A stretch of DNA of 64,000 bases from Candidatus Ruminococcus avistercoris (GTDB lineage Bacteria > Bacillota > Clostridia > Lachnospirales > Lachnospiraceae), in NCBI GenBank assembly GCA_019120315.1, contig DWVJ01000021.1, forward strand, positions 1-64,000, given 5' to 3'. A model generated the notes under the pieces. That model worked only from the letters and a program-made list of their open reading frames with translations. It made no database searches and was not told the origin of the DNA. The position numbers and the translations under genes are program-made. Of the stretch, positions 15,313 through 24,102 are shown piece by piece. Positions within the stretch are counted from its first letter, which is position 1. The number at the start of each line of letters is the position of its first letter.

Positions 15313-17730
15313 ATGAATACATCATTATCATGGATCAAACAGTACGTACCGGATCTGGATGTGACGGCACAGGAATATACGGACGCCATGACGCTGTCCG
15401 GCACTAAAGTGGAAGGATTTGAAAGGCTGGATGAGGATCTGGAGGATATCGTGATCGGACAGATCGAAAAGATCGAACCGCATCCCGATGCGGACAAGCT
15501 GATCGTCTGCCAGGTGAACGTGGGTTCAAAAACCGTCCAGATCGTGACGGGGGCGCCAAACGTGAAAGAGGGCGACAAGGTTCCGGTGGTTCTGGACGGC
15601 GGCCGCGTGGCGGGCGGTCACGATGGCAAGATGACGCCGGGCGGCATCCGAATCAAGAAAGGAAAGCTGCGGGGCGTGGAGTCCTGCGGTATGATGTGCT
15701 CCATCGAGGAGCTGGGCAGCACGAGAGAGATGTACCCGGAGGCGCCGGAATACGGTATCTATATTTTCCCGGAGGACGCCAAGGTGGGAGAAAGCGCCAT
15801 CCATGCGCTGGGGCTGGATGATGTGATCTTCGAGTATGAGATCACCTCCAACCGGGTGGATTGTTACGGCGTGATCGGTATTGCGAGAGAAGCCGCCGCC
15901 ACTTTTGGAAAAGAATTTCATCCGCCGGTGGTGAAGGAGACCGGAAATGAGGAGGATGCCCATGATTACATCAAGGTGACGGTAAAGGATGAGGAACTTT
16001 GTCCCCGCTACTGTGCCCGGGTGGTGAAAAATGTCAAAATCGGGCCTTCTCCCAAATGGATGCAAAGATGTCTGGCGGCCAATGGAATCCGGCCTATCAA
16101 TAACCTGGTGGATATCACCAACTATGTGATGGAAGAGTATGGTCAGCCCATGCACGCCTATGACCTGGATACCATCGCCGGACGGGAAATCATCGTGCGA
16201 AGAGCGGATAAAGACGAGAAGTTTATCACTCTGGACGGTCAGGAGCGGACCATGGACGACTCTGTGCTGATGATCTGCGACGCAAAGAAAGCGGTGGGTA
16301 TCGCCGGCATCATGGGCGGCGAGAATTCTATGATTACGGATTCGGTGAAGACGGTGCTTTTTGAGGCAGCCTGTTTTGACGGCACCAACATCCGTCTTTC
16401 CAGCAAGAAAGTGGGATTGCGTACAGACGCTTCCGGCAAGTTTGAAAAGGGGCTGGATCCCAACAATGCCAAAGCGGCCATCGACCGGGCCTGCCAGCTG
16501 ATGGAAGAGCTGGGCGCCGGCGAGGTGATCGGCGGCACGGTGGATGTCTATACGAAGAAAAAAGAACCGGTGCGGGTTCCCTTTGAGCCGGAGAAAATCA
16601 ATGCCCTGCTGGGAACCGATCTTTCCCGGGAGCAGATGCTGGAGTATCTGGCGCGGGTGGAGCTGGCTTACGATGAGACGGCCAATGAGATCGTGGCTCC
16701 CACTTTCCGTCAGGATATTTTCCGTACGGCGGATCTGGCGGAGGAAGTGGCCCGCTTCTACGGATATGACAACATTCCCATGACGCTGCCAAGCGGCGAG
16801 GCCACCACAGGGAAAAAGTCCTTTAAGATGCGCGTCGAGGAGACGGCCAGGGAGGTGGCGGAATTCTGCGGATTCTCCCAGGGTATGTGCTACTCCTTTG
16901 AAAGCCCCAAGGTGTTTGACAAACTGCGGCTTCCCGCTGACAGTCCGCTGCGCCGGGCAGTGACCATCTTAAATCCTCTAGGAGAAGATTTCAGCATCAT
17001 GCGGACCATTTCCCTGAACGGTATGCTCACTTCTTTGGCCACCAATTATAACCGGAGAAATAAGAATGTCAGACTGTATGAGCTGGGCAATATCTATCTG
17101 CCCAAGCAGCTGCCGCTGACGGAGTTACCAAAGGAGAGGATGATGTTTACGCTGGGCATGTACGGCGAGGGGGATTTCTTTACCATGAAAGGCGTGGTGG
17201 AAGAATTCCTGGAAAAAGTCGGGATGCATAAAAAAGTCCAGTACGATCCCTCTGATAAGAAACCCTTCCTGCATCCGGGCCGTCAGGCAGACGTGATTTA
17301 TGAGGGAACCTGCCTGGGCTATCTGGGCGAGATCCACCCGGAAGTAGCAGATCAGTACGATCTGAAGACCCGGGTTTATGTGGCTGTGGTGGATATCCTG
17401 TCCGTACTGGAATACGCCACCTACGACAGAAAGTATACGGGCATCGCCAAATATCCGGCGGTGACCAGGGACATCAGCATGGTGGTACCCAAGACGGTTA
17501 TGGTGGGCGAGATCGAGAAAATCATCGAGCAGCGGGGCGGAAAGATCCTGGAATCTTACCAGCTCTTTGACGTCTACGAAGGCGACCAGATCGAAGAAGG
17601 ATATAAATCGGTGGCCTACTCCATCACGTTCCGTGCTGCGGACCGAACCTTGGCGGAGGCGGATATTACCGCCGCGATGAAGAAGATACTGAACGGTTTG
17701 GAAGGATTGGGAGCTGTCTTAAGACAGTAA
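15313..17730 (+). CDS. pheT: Phenylalanyl-tRNA synthetase beta subunit
   Basis: Tetramer partner of PheS, carrying tRNA recognition and editing. 805 residues, the usual bacterial length. Domains in order: EMAP-like tRNA-binding OB fold at about 40-155 (IGQIEKIEPHPDADKLIVCQVNVG), B3/B4 editing domain at about 210-390 (YGQPMHAYDLDTIAG, GIAGIMGGENS), B5 domain at about 405-475, core repeat of the catalytic fold, and the C-terminal anticodon-binding FDX-ACB domain (KYPAVTRDISMVVPK). Start follows AGGAGG. Expression should follow the phenylalanine T-box. Confidence 0.97.
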   Translation: MNTSLSWIKQYVPDLDVTAQEYTDAMTLSGTKVEGFERLDEDLEDIVIGQIEKIEPHPDADKLIVCQVNVGSKTVQIVTGAPNVKEGDKVPVVLDGGRVAGGHDGKMTPGGIRIKKGKLRGVESCGMMCSIEELGSTREMYPEAPEYGIYIFPEDAKVGESAIHALGLDDVIFEYEITSNRVDCYGVIGIAREAAATFGKEFHPPVVKETGNEEDAHDYIKVTVKDEELCPRYCARVVKNVKIGPSPKWMQRCLAANGIRPINNLVDITNYVMEEYGQPMHAYDLDTIAGREIIVRRADKDEKFITLDGQERTMDDSVLMICDAKKAVGIAGIMGGENSMITDSVKTVLFEAACFDGTNIRLSSKKVGLRTDASGKFEKGLDPNNAKAAIDRACQLMEELGAGEVIGGTVDVYTKKKEPVRVPFEPEKINALLGTDLSREQMLEYLARVELAYDETANEIVAPTFRQDIFRTADLAEEVARFYGYDNIPMTLPSGEATTGKKSFKMRVEETAREVAEFCGFSQGMCYSFESPKVFDKLRLPADSPLRRAVTILNPLGEDFSIMRTISLNGMLTSLATNYNRRNKNVRLYELGNIYLPKQLPLTELPKERMMFTLGMYGEGDFFTMKGVVEEFLEKVGMHKKVQYDPSDKKPFLHPGRQADVIYEGTCLGYLGEIHPEVADQYDLKTRVYVAVVDILSVLEYATYDRKYTGIAKYPAVTRDISMVVPKTVMVGEIEKIIEQRGGKILESYQLFDVYEGDQIEEGYKSVAYSITFRAADRTLAEADITAAMKKILNGLEGLGAVLRQ

Positions 17731-18390
17731 ATGCATATGAAATTATATTTTATCAGACACGGCGAAACCGTGTGGAATACGCAGGCAAAACTTCAGGGGA
17801 AATCCGATATTCCCCTGAACGAAAAAGGGGTGGCGCTGGCCCGCGTCACCGGAGAGGCCCTGGCGGACGTACCTTTCGCAGCTATCTATTCCAGTCCCTT
17901 AAAGAGGGCGCTGCAGACGGCGCAGCTGGTGGCGGGGGACAGGGACGTCCCCATCGTCACAGACCGGAGATTGGAGGAAATCGGTTTCGGTATCTGGGAG
18001 GGCCTGTCCTGCCATAAGGATCACTACGAGATTCCATCGGATTCTTTCCAGGACTTCTTTTTGGATCCCTTTGGTTACCAGCCGCCCGCCCAGGGGGAAA
18101 CCGTACGGCACGTATGCGGCCGGACGGCGGATTTCCTGGAGGAACTGATCCGCAAAATGGGCAAAGAAGAGAGCAATGTGCTGATTTCCTGCCACGGCTG
18201 TACGCTGCGGGCCTTGATGAATTACTTTTATCAGGATTATACGGCCGGGTTCTGGAGAGGACACGTGCCCCCCAACTGCAGCGTCAGTATTGTGGAAGTA
18301 AAGGAAAAGGGCTTTTCTATCCTGGCTGAGGATAAGATTTTTTACGATAAAGACCGCATGGGCGATTATTACGGGGAGGGAACGAAGTGA
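17731..18390 (+). CDS. Histidine phosphatase family protein (phosphoglycerate mutase-like)
   Basis: A 219-residue cytoplasmic protein of the RHG phosphatase branch. The catalytic [10 protein letters not shown] stands at the N-terminus, [12 protein letters not shown] and the acid [10 protein letters not shown] follow, and [10 protein letters not shown] carries the second catalytic His. It starts directly after the pheT stop; either MHMKL (17731) or MKL (17737) could be the true start, and no clear ribosome binding site is visible, so translation is probably coupled to pheT. Its end overlaps queA by four bases (GTGA). Substrate cannot be read from the sequence; alpha-ribazole phosphatase and broad sugar phosphatases are alternatives to a true mutase. 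Confidence 0.85.
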   Translation: MHMKLYFIRHGETVWNTQAKLQGKSDIPLNEKGVALARVTGEALADVPFAAIYSSPLKRALQTAQLVAGDRDVPIVTDRRLEEIGFGIWEGLSCHKDHYEIPSDSFQDFFLDPFGYQPPAQGETVRHVCGRTADFLEELIRKMGKEESNVLISCHGCTLRALMNYFYQDYTAGFWRGHVPPNCSVSIVEVKEKGFSILAEDKIFYDKDRMGDYYGEGTK

Positions 18391-19412
18391 AAACATCGGA
18401 TTTTTATTATGATCTGCCCCAGGAGCTGATCGCCCAGGATCCGCTGAAAAAACGGTCGGATTCCAGACTGATGCACCTGGACCGGAAGACGGGTCAGATC
18501 TGCCATCAGCATTTCACGGATATCCTAAGGTGGCTGCATCCCGGCGACTGCCTGGTGATCAATGACACCAAGGTGATCCCGGCCAGGCTGTTCGGGCGAA
18601 AAGAGGATACGGACGCCCATATCGAGATCCTGCTGCTGAAACGCCGGGACAAGGACGTATGGGAGACGCTGGTAAAGCCGGGGAAAAAGGCGAAACCCGG
18701 GACGAAACTGATCTTCGGCGACGGCAGGCTAAAAGGTGAGGTGATCGACATTGTGGAAGAGGGCAACCGGCTGATCCGCTTTACCTATGAAGGCATTTTC
18801 GAGGAGATTCTGGATAGTCTGGGCGAGATGCCGCTGCCTCCCTATATCACCCATAAACTGGAGGACAAGAACCGCTATCAGACCGTCTACGCAAAGCATG
18901 ACGGTTCGGCGGCGGCGCCCACGGCGGGCCTTCATTTCACCGAGGAACTGCTGGAACAGGTGAAGGCAAAAGGCGTTTCCATCGCCCATGTGACGCTCCA
19001 TGTGGGGCTTGGAACCTTTCGCCCTGTGAAGGTGGAGGATGTGACCCAGCACCACATGCATTCGGAGTTCTACGTGGTGGAGGAAGAGCAGGCCCGGCTG
19101 ATCAATGAGACGAAAGCGGCCGGCGGACGGATCATTTCTGTGGGAACCACCAGCTGCCGTACACTGGAATCCGCGGGAGATGAAACGGGCGTGGTGAAAG
19201 CCGGCAGCGGCTGGACGGATATCTTCATCTATCCGGGCTACCGGTTTAAAGTTATCGACGGGCTGATCACCAATTTCCATCTGCCGGAATCCACGCTGCT
19301 GATGTTGGTTTCCGCCCTGGCGGGCAAAGATACTATTATGAAAGCCTATGAGGAGGCAGTGAAGGAACGATATCGGTTTTTCTCCTTTGGGGATGCCATG
19401 TTTATCGACTGA
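18387..19412 (+). CDS. queA: S-adenosylmethionine:tRNA ribosyltransferase-isomerase
   Basis: Transfers and rearranges the ribose of SAM onto 7-aminomethyl-7-deazaguanine in tRNA to give epoxyqueuosine. 341 residues. The start is GTG overlapping the previous stop as GTGA, with GGGGAGG upstream. Family stretches: [15 protein letters not shown] at the N-terminus, [49 protein letters not shown] and [19 protein letters not shown] near the end. tgt and queG are not in the window. The gene closes the pheST operon as read from spacing; no terminator is obvious after it. Confidence 0.96.
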   Translation: MKTSDFYYDLPQELIAQDPLKKRSDSRLMHLDRKTGQICHQHFTDILRWLHPGDCLVINDTKVIPARLFGRKEDTDAHIEILLLKRRDKDVWETLVKPGKKAKPGTKLIFGDGRLKGEVIDIVEEGNRLIRFTYEGIFEEILDSLGEMPLPPYITHKLEDKNRYQTVYAKHDGSAAAPTAGLHFTEELLEQVKAKGVSIAHVTLHVGLGTFRPVKVEDVTQHHMHSEFYVVEEEQARLINETKAAGGRIISVGTTSCRTLESAGDETGVVKAGSGWTDIFIYPGYRFKVIDGLITNFHLPESTLLMLVSALAGKDTIMKAYEEAVKERYRFFSFGDAMFID

Positions 19413-19481
19413 TTGTTACAAAAAAACTTATTTTTTACGAAAATCGCCTATTGGTTCCTGTTTTTTTAGGAGGAACCGAAC

Positions 19482-20660
19482 ATGAAGAGAGGCAATCGAA
19501 TCAAAAGCCGGCTTTTGTCTGCTTTCCTGGTTCTGGTTATGCTGGTAACCATGGTTCCGTCATGGGCTTTTGCAGACCCGGTGACGAAACCGCAGGAGAA
19601 GCAGATGCAGTCGGAAGCGACTTCCCTTGAGGGGAAGGAGGAAGATTTTTTTGCAGAGGAAAAGGAGGGAAATGTCCGAGAGACTGTCACGGCAGAGCCG
19701 ATGGCTGTCACCACGTCCTTTAACTGGGGGATGACGCTGCAGGCGCTGGCCAAAGAGGAGGGCTGGGGCTTTTTGCTGCAGGCAGTATCCCAAAACAGAC
19801 AGGATACGGGAACCCGTTATACGAAACAGCTGAAGACATCAGTGACACTGACCCTTCCTGGGGGACTGAACTTCCCGGAAGGAACGTATACATATGAAAA
19901 CGGTGTGATCCGGGCGGGAGAAACGCCTGTCGTATCGCTGGACTCTCTGCCGGTGACCGTGACGGTGACAGACTTTGCAAGAAGGAGCGGACAGGAGCTG
20001 TCCTTTACACTGGCACAGGTCAGACCGGAGGGAGATGATCTGTCCGCAGAGCTGGAGGATATCAAGACCAGGATTCTCATCCAGGAGGAAGCTTTTTCCA
20101 CAGAAGAAGATTCCGGGCTGTCCGCGGAGGGCGCTGTAACGATGAAAGCGTCCCTGGAGGCGGTTCCGGTCAGCGGCGACGACACGATAAAACAGGAGCA
20201 GGAAGCTCAGGCGCAGCTGCCGGATTCCCTTTATGAGGGAGAAAGTCTGTCAAAATCCCCTGTTCCGGACGGAGACGGGGAACCGACGCCGACTGCGGAG
20301 CCAACGCCCAGTGCAGAACCGACGGAAGAACCGACACCGGACCCCAGTGGTGAACCGACGAAGGAACCGTCAGGAGAACCCAGCGGGGAACCGACGAAGG
20401 AACCGACAGATGTGCCGGAAACACCGGGGAAACGGCCTTCTGCGACGCCGACGGATCAGTCGTCTGTGACGAAACGACCGGCCCGGCCTTCTTCTTCCCA
20501 GACCTCTGACACCTCTTCTGAGACAAAGAAGAAAAAGGATGTGAAGACGGGAGACGAGACCAGCGCGATGCCCCTTGTGATGCTGCTGTTTTCAGCGGCG
20601 GCAGGAGGTGTGCTGCTGAGAAAGAAACTGGAGAGAACAGAAGACAGGGACGACAGATAA
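19482..20660 (+). CDS. Secreted, wall-anchored protein with Pro/Thr/Glu repeat stalk
   Basis: A 392-residue surface protein. Signal peptide at residues 1-30 (MKRGNRIKSRLLSAFLVLVM, cut likely after WAFA). Residues about 70-255 form an unrecognised, probably beta-rich domain. Then comes a low-complexity stalk of EPT/EPS units (GEPTKEPSGEPSGEP and variants). The C-terminus has VKTGD, a hydrophobic span PLVMLLFSAAAGGVLL and a basic tail RKKLERTEDRDDR, the layout of a sortase substrate with the TGD-type motif used by Lachnospiraceae in place of LPXTG. AGGAGG precedes the ATG. It is a single-gene unit; no sortase lies nearby. Function unknown; adhesion or wall structure are guesses. Confidence 0.8.
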   Translation: MKRGNRIKSRLLSAFLVLVMLVTMVPSWAFADPVTKPQEKQMQSEATSLEGKEEDFFAEEKEGNVRETVTAEPMAVTTSFNWGMTLQALAKEEGWGFLLQAVSQNRQDTGTRYTKQLKTSVTLTLPGGLNFPEGTYTYENGVIRAGETPVVSLDSLPVTVTVTDFARRSGQELSFTLAQVRPEGDDLSAELEDIKTRILIQEEAFSTEEDSGLSAEGAVTMKASLEAVPVSGDDTIKQEQEAQAQLPDSLYEGESLSKSPVPDGDGEPTPTAEPTPSAEPTEEPTPDPSGEPTKEPSGEPSGEPTKEPTDVPETPGKRPSATPTDQSSVTKRPARPSSSQTSDTSSETKKKKDVKTGDETSAMPLVMLLFSAAAGGVLLRKKLERTEDRDDR

Positions 20661-20670
20661 GACAGAAAAG

Positions 20671-20715
20671 AGAGCCATTGCAAGGCGGTTCATGATTCCG
20701 CCGGGCAATGGCTCT
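20671..20715. terminator. Bidirectional terminator between surface protein and flavodoxin genes
   Basis: Stem AGAGCCATTGC/GCAATGGCTCT enclosing GGCGG/CCGCC. The minus-strand side is followed by CTTTTCTG; the plus side lacks a good T run. Confidence 0.75.
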
Positions 20716-20731
20716 TCTATGTTCAAATTGG

Positions 20732-21259
20732 TTATTGCTGCAGGTAATTAATCAGGGGTTCCAGATAAACCCGGTCTGTCCAGTCGCATTTTTGACCGAC
20801 GGCAGACATCAGAGCGGTCATCCAGGGTTCATATCCGGCGGGATCTTTTTTTGCGATGGCTTTTTGCAGCAGCCGGCATAAAGTGCGGTCTTTGAAGGTC
20901 ATGGCGCTTTCATCCCAGGCCCCCCTTGCGTAAAACAGCGGTATTTCTTTCAGAGTATCTTTCAGATTGTGTTGCCTCAGGATATCGATGGCTTTTTCAT
21001 CAAAAGGAGAGGCGCCCACACAGAGGACGGCTAGTTTTTTGTGCTTTATATCAGTGTAATGCTTTCGCAGTACCTCAAGGCCGGAAATACCGCTGGCGTA
21101 AATGCCGCCGGCGAAGACGATACAGTCGTAATAGTCCAGCACCGCCTTGTTGTAATGTTCAGTTTTCAGAATCTCACACTCCAGTATCTCTTTGAGCATA
21201 CAGGCGTATTTTTCCGTTGCTCCGTATTTGGATTTATAAAGGATCAGTATTTTGTCCAT
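20732..21259 (-). CDS. Flavodoxin-domain protein
   Basis: A 175-residue cytoplasmic protein. The N-terminal ILILYKSKYGATEKYACML is a flavodoxin phosphate-binding loop preceded by a beta strand (K-S-K-Y-G-A-T-E fits the FMN loop of the HemG-like flavodoxin family). CIVFAGGIYASGISG is the second FMN loop and AVLCVGASPFDE the next strand. It likely binds FMN and acts as an electron carrier or small oxidoreductase. The C-terminal 50 residues (WMTALMSAVGQKCDWTDRVYLEPLI) are not in short flavodoxins. Ribosome binding site AAGGAG is 10 bases from the ATG. Confidence 0.82.
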   Translation of the reverse strand: MDKILILYKSKYGATEKYACMLKEILECEILKTEHYNKAVLDYYDCIVFAGGIYASGISGLEVLRKHYTDIKHKKLAVLCVGASPFDEKAIDILRQHNLKDTLKEIPLFYARGAWDESAMTFKDRTLCRLLQKAIAKKDPAGYEPWMTALMSAVGQKCDWTDRVYLEPLINYLQQ

Positions 21260-21304
21260 AGGTTGTGTTCTCCTTGTGATTTGTATCTTTATAGGATTGT
21301 CAAT

Positions 21305-21333
21305 ATCATATCAGTCTCCAACCGATTTGTCAA
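21305..21333 (-). promoter_or_regulatory. Promoter of the flavodoxin gene
   Basis: Minus strand perfect TTGACA (21333-21328), 17-base spacer, TATGAT (21310-21305). Confidence 0.75.
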
Positions 21334-21368
21334 TTTTTTAACATAAAAATACAGGGAAGGTACTTCCG

Positions 21369-21397
21369 TTGAATTCTGATTTTGTTCCTGCTATACT
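21369..21397 (+). promoter_or_regulatory. Promoter of the macrodomain gene
   Basis: TTGAAT (21369-21374), 17-base spacer, TATACT (21392-21397) preceded by TGC, an extended -10. Confidence 0.7.
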
Positions 21398-21427
21398 TTT
21401 AGAAAAGATGACAAAGGGGGAAGTTTT

Positions 21428-21964
21428 ATGACAGAAAGAGAAAATACAGACTGCAGGCTGGAAGCAGTGCGGGGAGATATCACCCGGGTGACGGATGTGG
21501 ACGCCATCGTCAATGCGGCCAATGAAAGTCTGCTGGGCGGCGGCGGGGTGGACGGCGCCATCCACCGGGCGGCAGGGCGGCAGCTTCTGGAGGAATGCCG
21601 GACGCTGAACGGCTGTCCGACCGGTCAGGCAAAAATCACCGGGGCTTATCGTCTGCCCTGCCGGTATGTGATCCACACGCCCGGACCCATCTGGCGGGGA
21701 GGAGAGCATCAGGAGAGAAAACTTCTGGCTTCCTGCTACCGTTCCTGCCTGGAGCTGGCGGCCAGCCAGGGAATCCGGCGGATCGCCTTTCCCTCCATCT
21801 CCACGGGAGTTTATCATTTCCCGGTAAAAGAGGCGGCACAGATTGCGGTGGATACGGCGCGGCAGTTTGTCCGGGAGCATCCGGGGAAGCTGGAACTGAT
21901 CCGCTGGGTGCTGTTTGATGATGCGACCTTTCATACCTATGAAGAGGAGATGAAAGAACGATGA
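21428..21964 (+). CDS. Macrodomain protein, O-acetyl-ADP-ribose deacetylase type
   Basis: A 178-residue single macrodomain. Features: [37 protein letters not shown], which contains the adenine-contacting Asp, the NAAN motif and the [10 protein letters not shown] loop of the MacroD/YmdB class. It should hydrolyse O-acetyl-ADP-ribose or remove mono-ADP-ribose from proteins. [14 protein letters not shown] is the second substrate loop. Ribosome binding site AAGGGGGAAG. Its stop overlaps the following MATE start as ATGA, so the two were translated together, although the MATE gene is now broken. Physiological substrate unknown. Confidence 0.93.
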   Translation: MTERENTDCRLEAVRGDITRVTDVDAIVNAANESLLGGGGVDGAIHRAAGRQLLEECRTLNGCPTGQAKITGAYRLPCRYVIHTPGPIWRGGEHQERKLLASCYRSCLELAASQGIRRIAFPSISTGVYHFPVKEAAQIAVDTARQFVREHPGKLELIRWVLFDDATFHTYEEEMKER

Positions 21965-23170
21965 GGCGGCAGGCAAAAGTCAGTCAGGACGAGGTGTTTG
22001 AAAAGCTTGCGGTACCCCATGCCCTGCGGGTGATGGTCGTCCCGGCGGTGATCAGTCAGCTGATCGTGCTGATCTACAATATGGCCGATACTTTTTATGT
22101 GGGACAGACCAACAATCCATATATGGTAGCGGGAACTTCGCTGATCCTGCCAGTGTTCAACATCAGTCTGTGTCTGGCCGGACTGGCGGGAGTGGGCGGC
22201 GGCGCCCTGATTTCCCGTCTGCTGGGAGAGAACCGGGAAGAGGAAGCCAGGAAGGTCAGCGTATTTTCCCTGTATCTGGGAATCCTCATCGCGGCGTTGT
22301 TTTCCCTGGGAATGGGCGTTTTCATGAAGCCTGTGCTGGGATTTCTGGGGGCAGGCGAGCATACATATCTCTATGCCAGTCAGTATGCCTTCTGCGTGAT
22401 CGTGGCGGGCGGCGTGCCCACGGTGCTGTCCAATGTGCTGTCCAATCTGATCCGCAGCGTGGGCCGTTCCCGGGAAGCGGGGACGGGGTGTTGTGATTAC
22501 TTTCAGTCCGCGGGCGGGAAGAGCCTCCAAAGAGAGTATGAGAGAAGTCTTTGCCGTGGGGATTCCCTCGGCCATCGCCACTTTTCTTTTTGATCTGGAT
22601 TACATGATCATCGACAAGATGATGGCTGCCTACCATGATCTGGCTCTTGCGGCCATCGGCATCGTATTGAAGGTGGAGCGCTTTCCGCTGAATGCGGGAA
22701 TCGGTATCTGCCAGGGTATGATGCCCCTGGTGGCCTACAGCTATGCGGCAAAACATCACCGGCGGATGGAGGACACCATCCGGCTGTCCAGACGGCTGGG
22801 GCTTATGATTGCACTGATCAGTATTATTCTTTACGAGATATTCGCAGTCGGCTTTACCCGGCTGTTCATTGCCGACGCCAGGACAGTGGATATGGCGTCG
22901 CAGTTCCTGCGGATCCGGGTTCTGGCCACGCCGCTGATGTTCTTAAGCTTTTTTACGGTTTATCTGTTCCAGGCCTTCGGCAAAGGAAAGATCGCCCTGT
23001 TTCTGGGTGTGATGCGCTGGCTGGTATTTAACATTCCCATGTTGTTTGTGCTAAATGGAATATTCGGCATGTACGGTATCGTCTGGTCCCAGGTGACGGC
23101 GGATACGCTGACGGTGATTTTGTCTTTTGCGGTGTATCATCGGTACCGGCCCAGGGAAAGAGAAAAATAA
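21961..23170 (+). pseudogene. MATE-family efflux transporter, broken by internal deletion and frameshift
   Basis: The first frame (21961 on) matches the N-terminal MATE half up to LSNVLSNLIRSVGRSREAG, then turns to nonsense and stops at 22593. The second half resumes in another frame at about VITFSPRAGRASKESMREVFAVGIPSA and runs to 23170. Together about 400 residues are left, against roughly 450 for the family; the part between the fourth helix region and the VITFSPR linker (some 50-60 residues) is missing. So this is not a single-base error but a deletion whose length is not a multiple of three. The product is very probably non-functional. A second, intact MATE gene lies at 29.5 kb. Confidence 0.88.
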
Positions 23171-23201
23171 AGCAAAAAGAAAGAAAATCAATGGTCTTGA
23201 G

Positions 23202-23241
23202 GGTGCCGCTCAATCATCTGATTTGATGATTTTGCGACACC
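23202..23241. terminator. Compound hairpin between MATE remnant and PIN toxin
   Basis: Outer arms GGTGCCGC/GCGACACC (one mismatch) and inner arms AATCATC/GATGATT with a 6-base loop. It lies between two converging genes. Confidence 0.55.
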
Positions 23242-23249
23242 TTCGGCGA

Positions 23250-23663
23250 CTATGAAATCTGCTGCAGGAGTTCGGAAGAGGTAAGAAGGCAGATGCCAAA
23301 CTCTTCAAAATCCTTTTTGTTTCGGGTGACGATGGCATCGCATCGGATAGATTTTGCACAGGTCGCCATGAGGCAGTCTTCAAAATCCTTCGCTTTTTTC
23401 TGGTATGCGGTTAGGACATCGTTGTTGGTAACACTGCACACTTTTACGATTTCCAGCATCTTCCCAACCGCTTGATAGGCGAGTTCGGTGCTGTGGGTGT
23501 ATTTTCTGACCAGATAGTAAATGTCGGTCACAGAGGAAGCGGACACAAAGCCCTCCAGCCGATGTTCCTCACAAAGACTTAAGACCTTGCAGGAATCTTC
23601 AACGAAAGACTGCCGTTCCAGCAGGACGTCTAGGATGATGTTGGTATCACACATGATCTTCAT
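23250..23663 (-). CDS. PIN-domain toxin (VapC-like RNase)
   Basis: A 137-residue PIN nuclease. The start MKIMCDTNIILDVLLER is chosen inside the end of the antitoxin gene (17-base overlap); a longer frame upstream has no site. Acidic residues of the PIN active site are visible: Asp in CDTNIILD, Asp in SVTDIYY, Asp/Glu in DFEDCLMA and Asp in TRNKKDFEEFG. Such enzymes cut RNA, often tRNA or rRNA, when freed from the antitoxin. It is paired with the Phd/YefM-type gene just upstream, one operon. The target RNA cannot be read from the sequence. Confidence 0.88.
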   Translation of the reverse strand: MKIMCDTNIILDVLLERQSFVEDSCKVLSLCEEHRLEGFVSASSVTDIYYLVRKYTHSTELAYQAVGKMLEIVKVCSVTNNDVLTAYQKKAKDFEDCLMATCAKSIRCDAIVTRNKKDFEEFGICLLTSSELLQQIS

Positions 23664-23874
23664 ATTTTGACAGCCGCTCCTCCCGTAAAGAATCCAAGTC
23701 AAGGTCTGAAGGGACATTTTTCAGCATTCCGCGGAGGGAATCCACAGCGGAAACCTGGGGATTGACTACCTTGGCGATGGTTTTGCCATTGCGGGTAATG
23801 AAGATATCTTCTTTCGTGACCATATCCAGGTATTTGCCAAAATTAGTTTTAAATTCGGTCGCAGTTACGATCAT
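23647..23874 (-). CDS. Phd/YefM family antitoxin
   Basis: A 75-residue antitoxin. The N-terminal MIVTATEFKTNFGKYLDMV and EDIFITRNGKTIAKVVNP are the DNA-binding fold of the Phd/YefM family. The C-terminal part (SDLDLDSLREERLSKYEDHV) should wrap around the toxin. AGGAGG lies 8 bases before the ATG. It overlaps the PIN gene by 17 bases. Its own promoter contains a palindrome that is a likely autoregulatory operator. Confidence 0.9.
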   Translation of the reverse strand: MIVTATEFKTNFGKYLDMVTKEDIFITRNGKTIAKVVNPQVSAVDSLRGMLKNVPSDLDLDSLREERLSKYEDHV

Positions 23875-23907
23875 AGACGACTCCTCCTTTCCTTTGAGGT
23901 CATTTTA

Positions 23908-23936
23908 ATTATATGCGATATAACGGTGAAAATCAA
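23908..23936 (-). promoter_or_regulatory. Toxin-antitoxin promoter with operator palindrome
   Basis: Minus strand TTGATT (23936-23931), 17-base spacer, TATAAT (23913-23908). A perfect palindrome TTATAT-GCG-ATATAA (23909-23923) covers the -10, as expected for antitoxin/toxin-complex repression. Confidence 0.72.
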
Positions 23937-24031
23937 TATAAATCGAGCGAAATTAGAAATATTTCAAAAAAAAAATCGTGCGAAATAAAGTGGGGGTAGG
24001 TGAGCGATGTCAACGGGAAGGCAGGTTTCCA

Positions 24032-24060
24032 TTGCTGTAAAAACCCCGCTCTGCTATAAT
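24032..24060 (+). promoter_or_regulatory. Promoter of the aldolase gene
   Basis: TTGCTG (24032-24037), 17-base spacer, perfect TATAAT (24055-24060) with TGC before it. Confidence 0.7.
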
Positions 24061-24102
24061 TGGGAAAAAGACGAAAAAGCTTAATCAGAGAGGAAGGCTG
24101 CA

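Noticed and set aside
21961-22593. Separate short membrane protein in the MATE region
   Set aside because: Its first 170 residues are the N-terminal MATE half and the rest is out-of-frame sequence, so it is part of the pseudogene.
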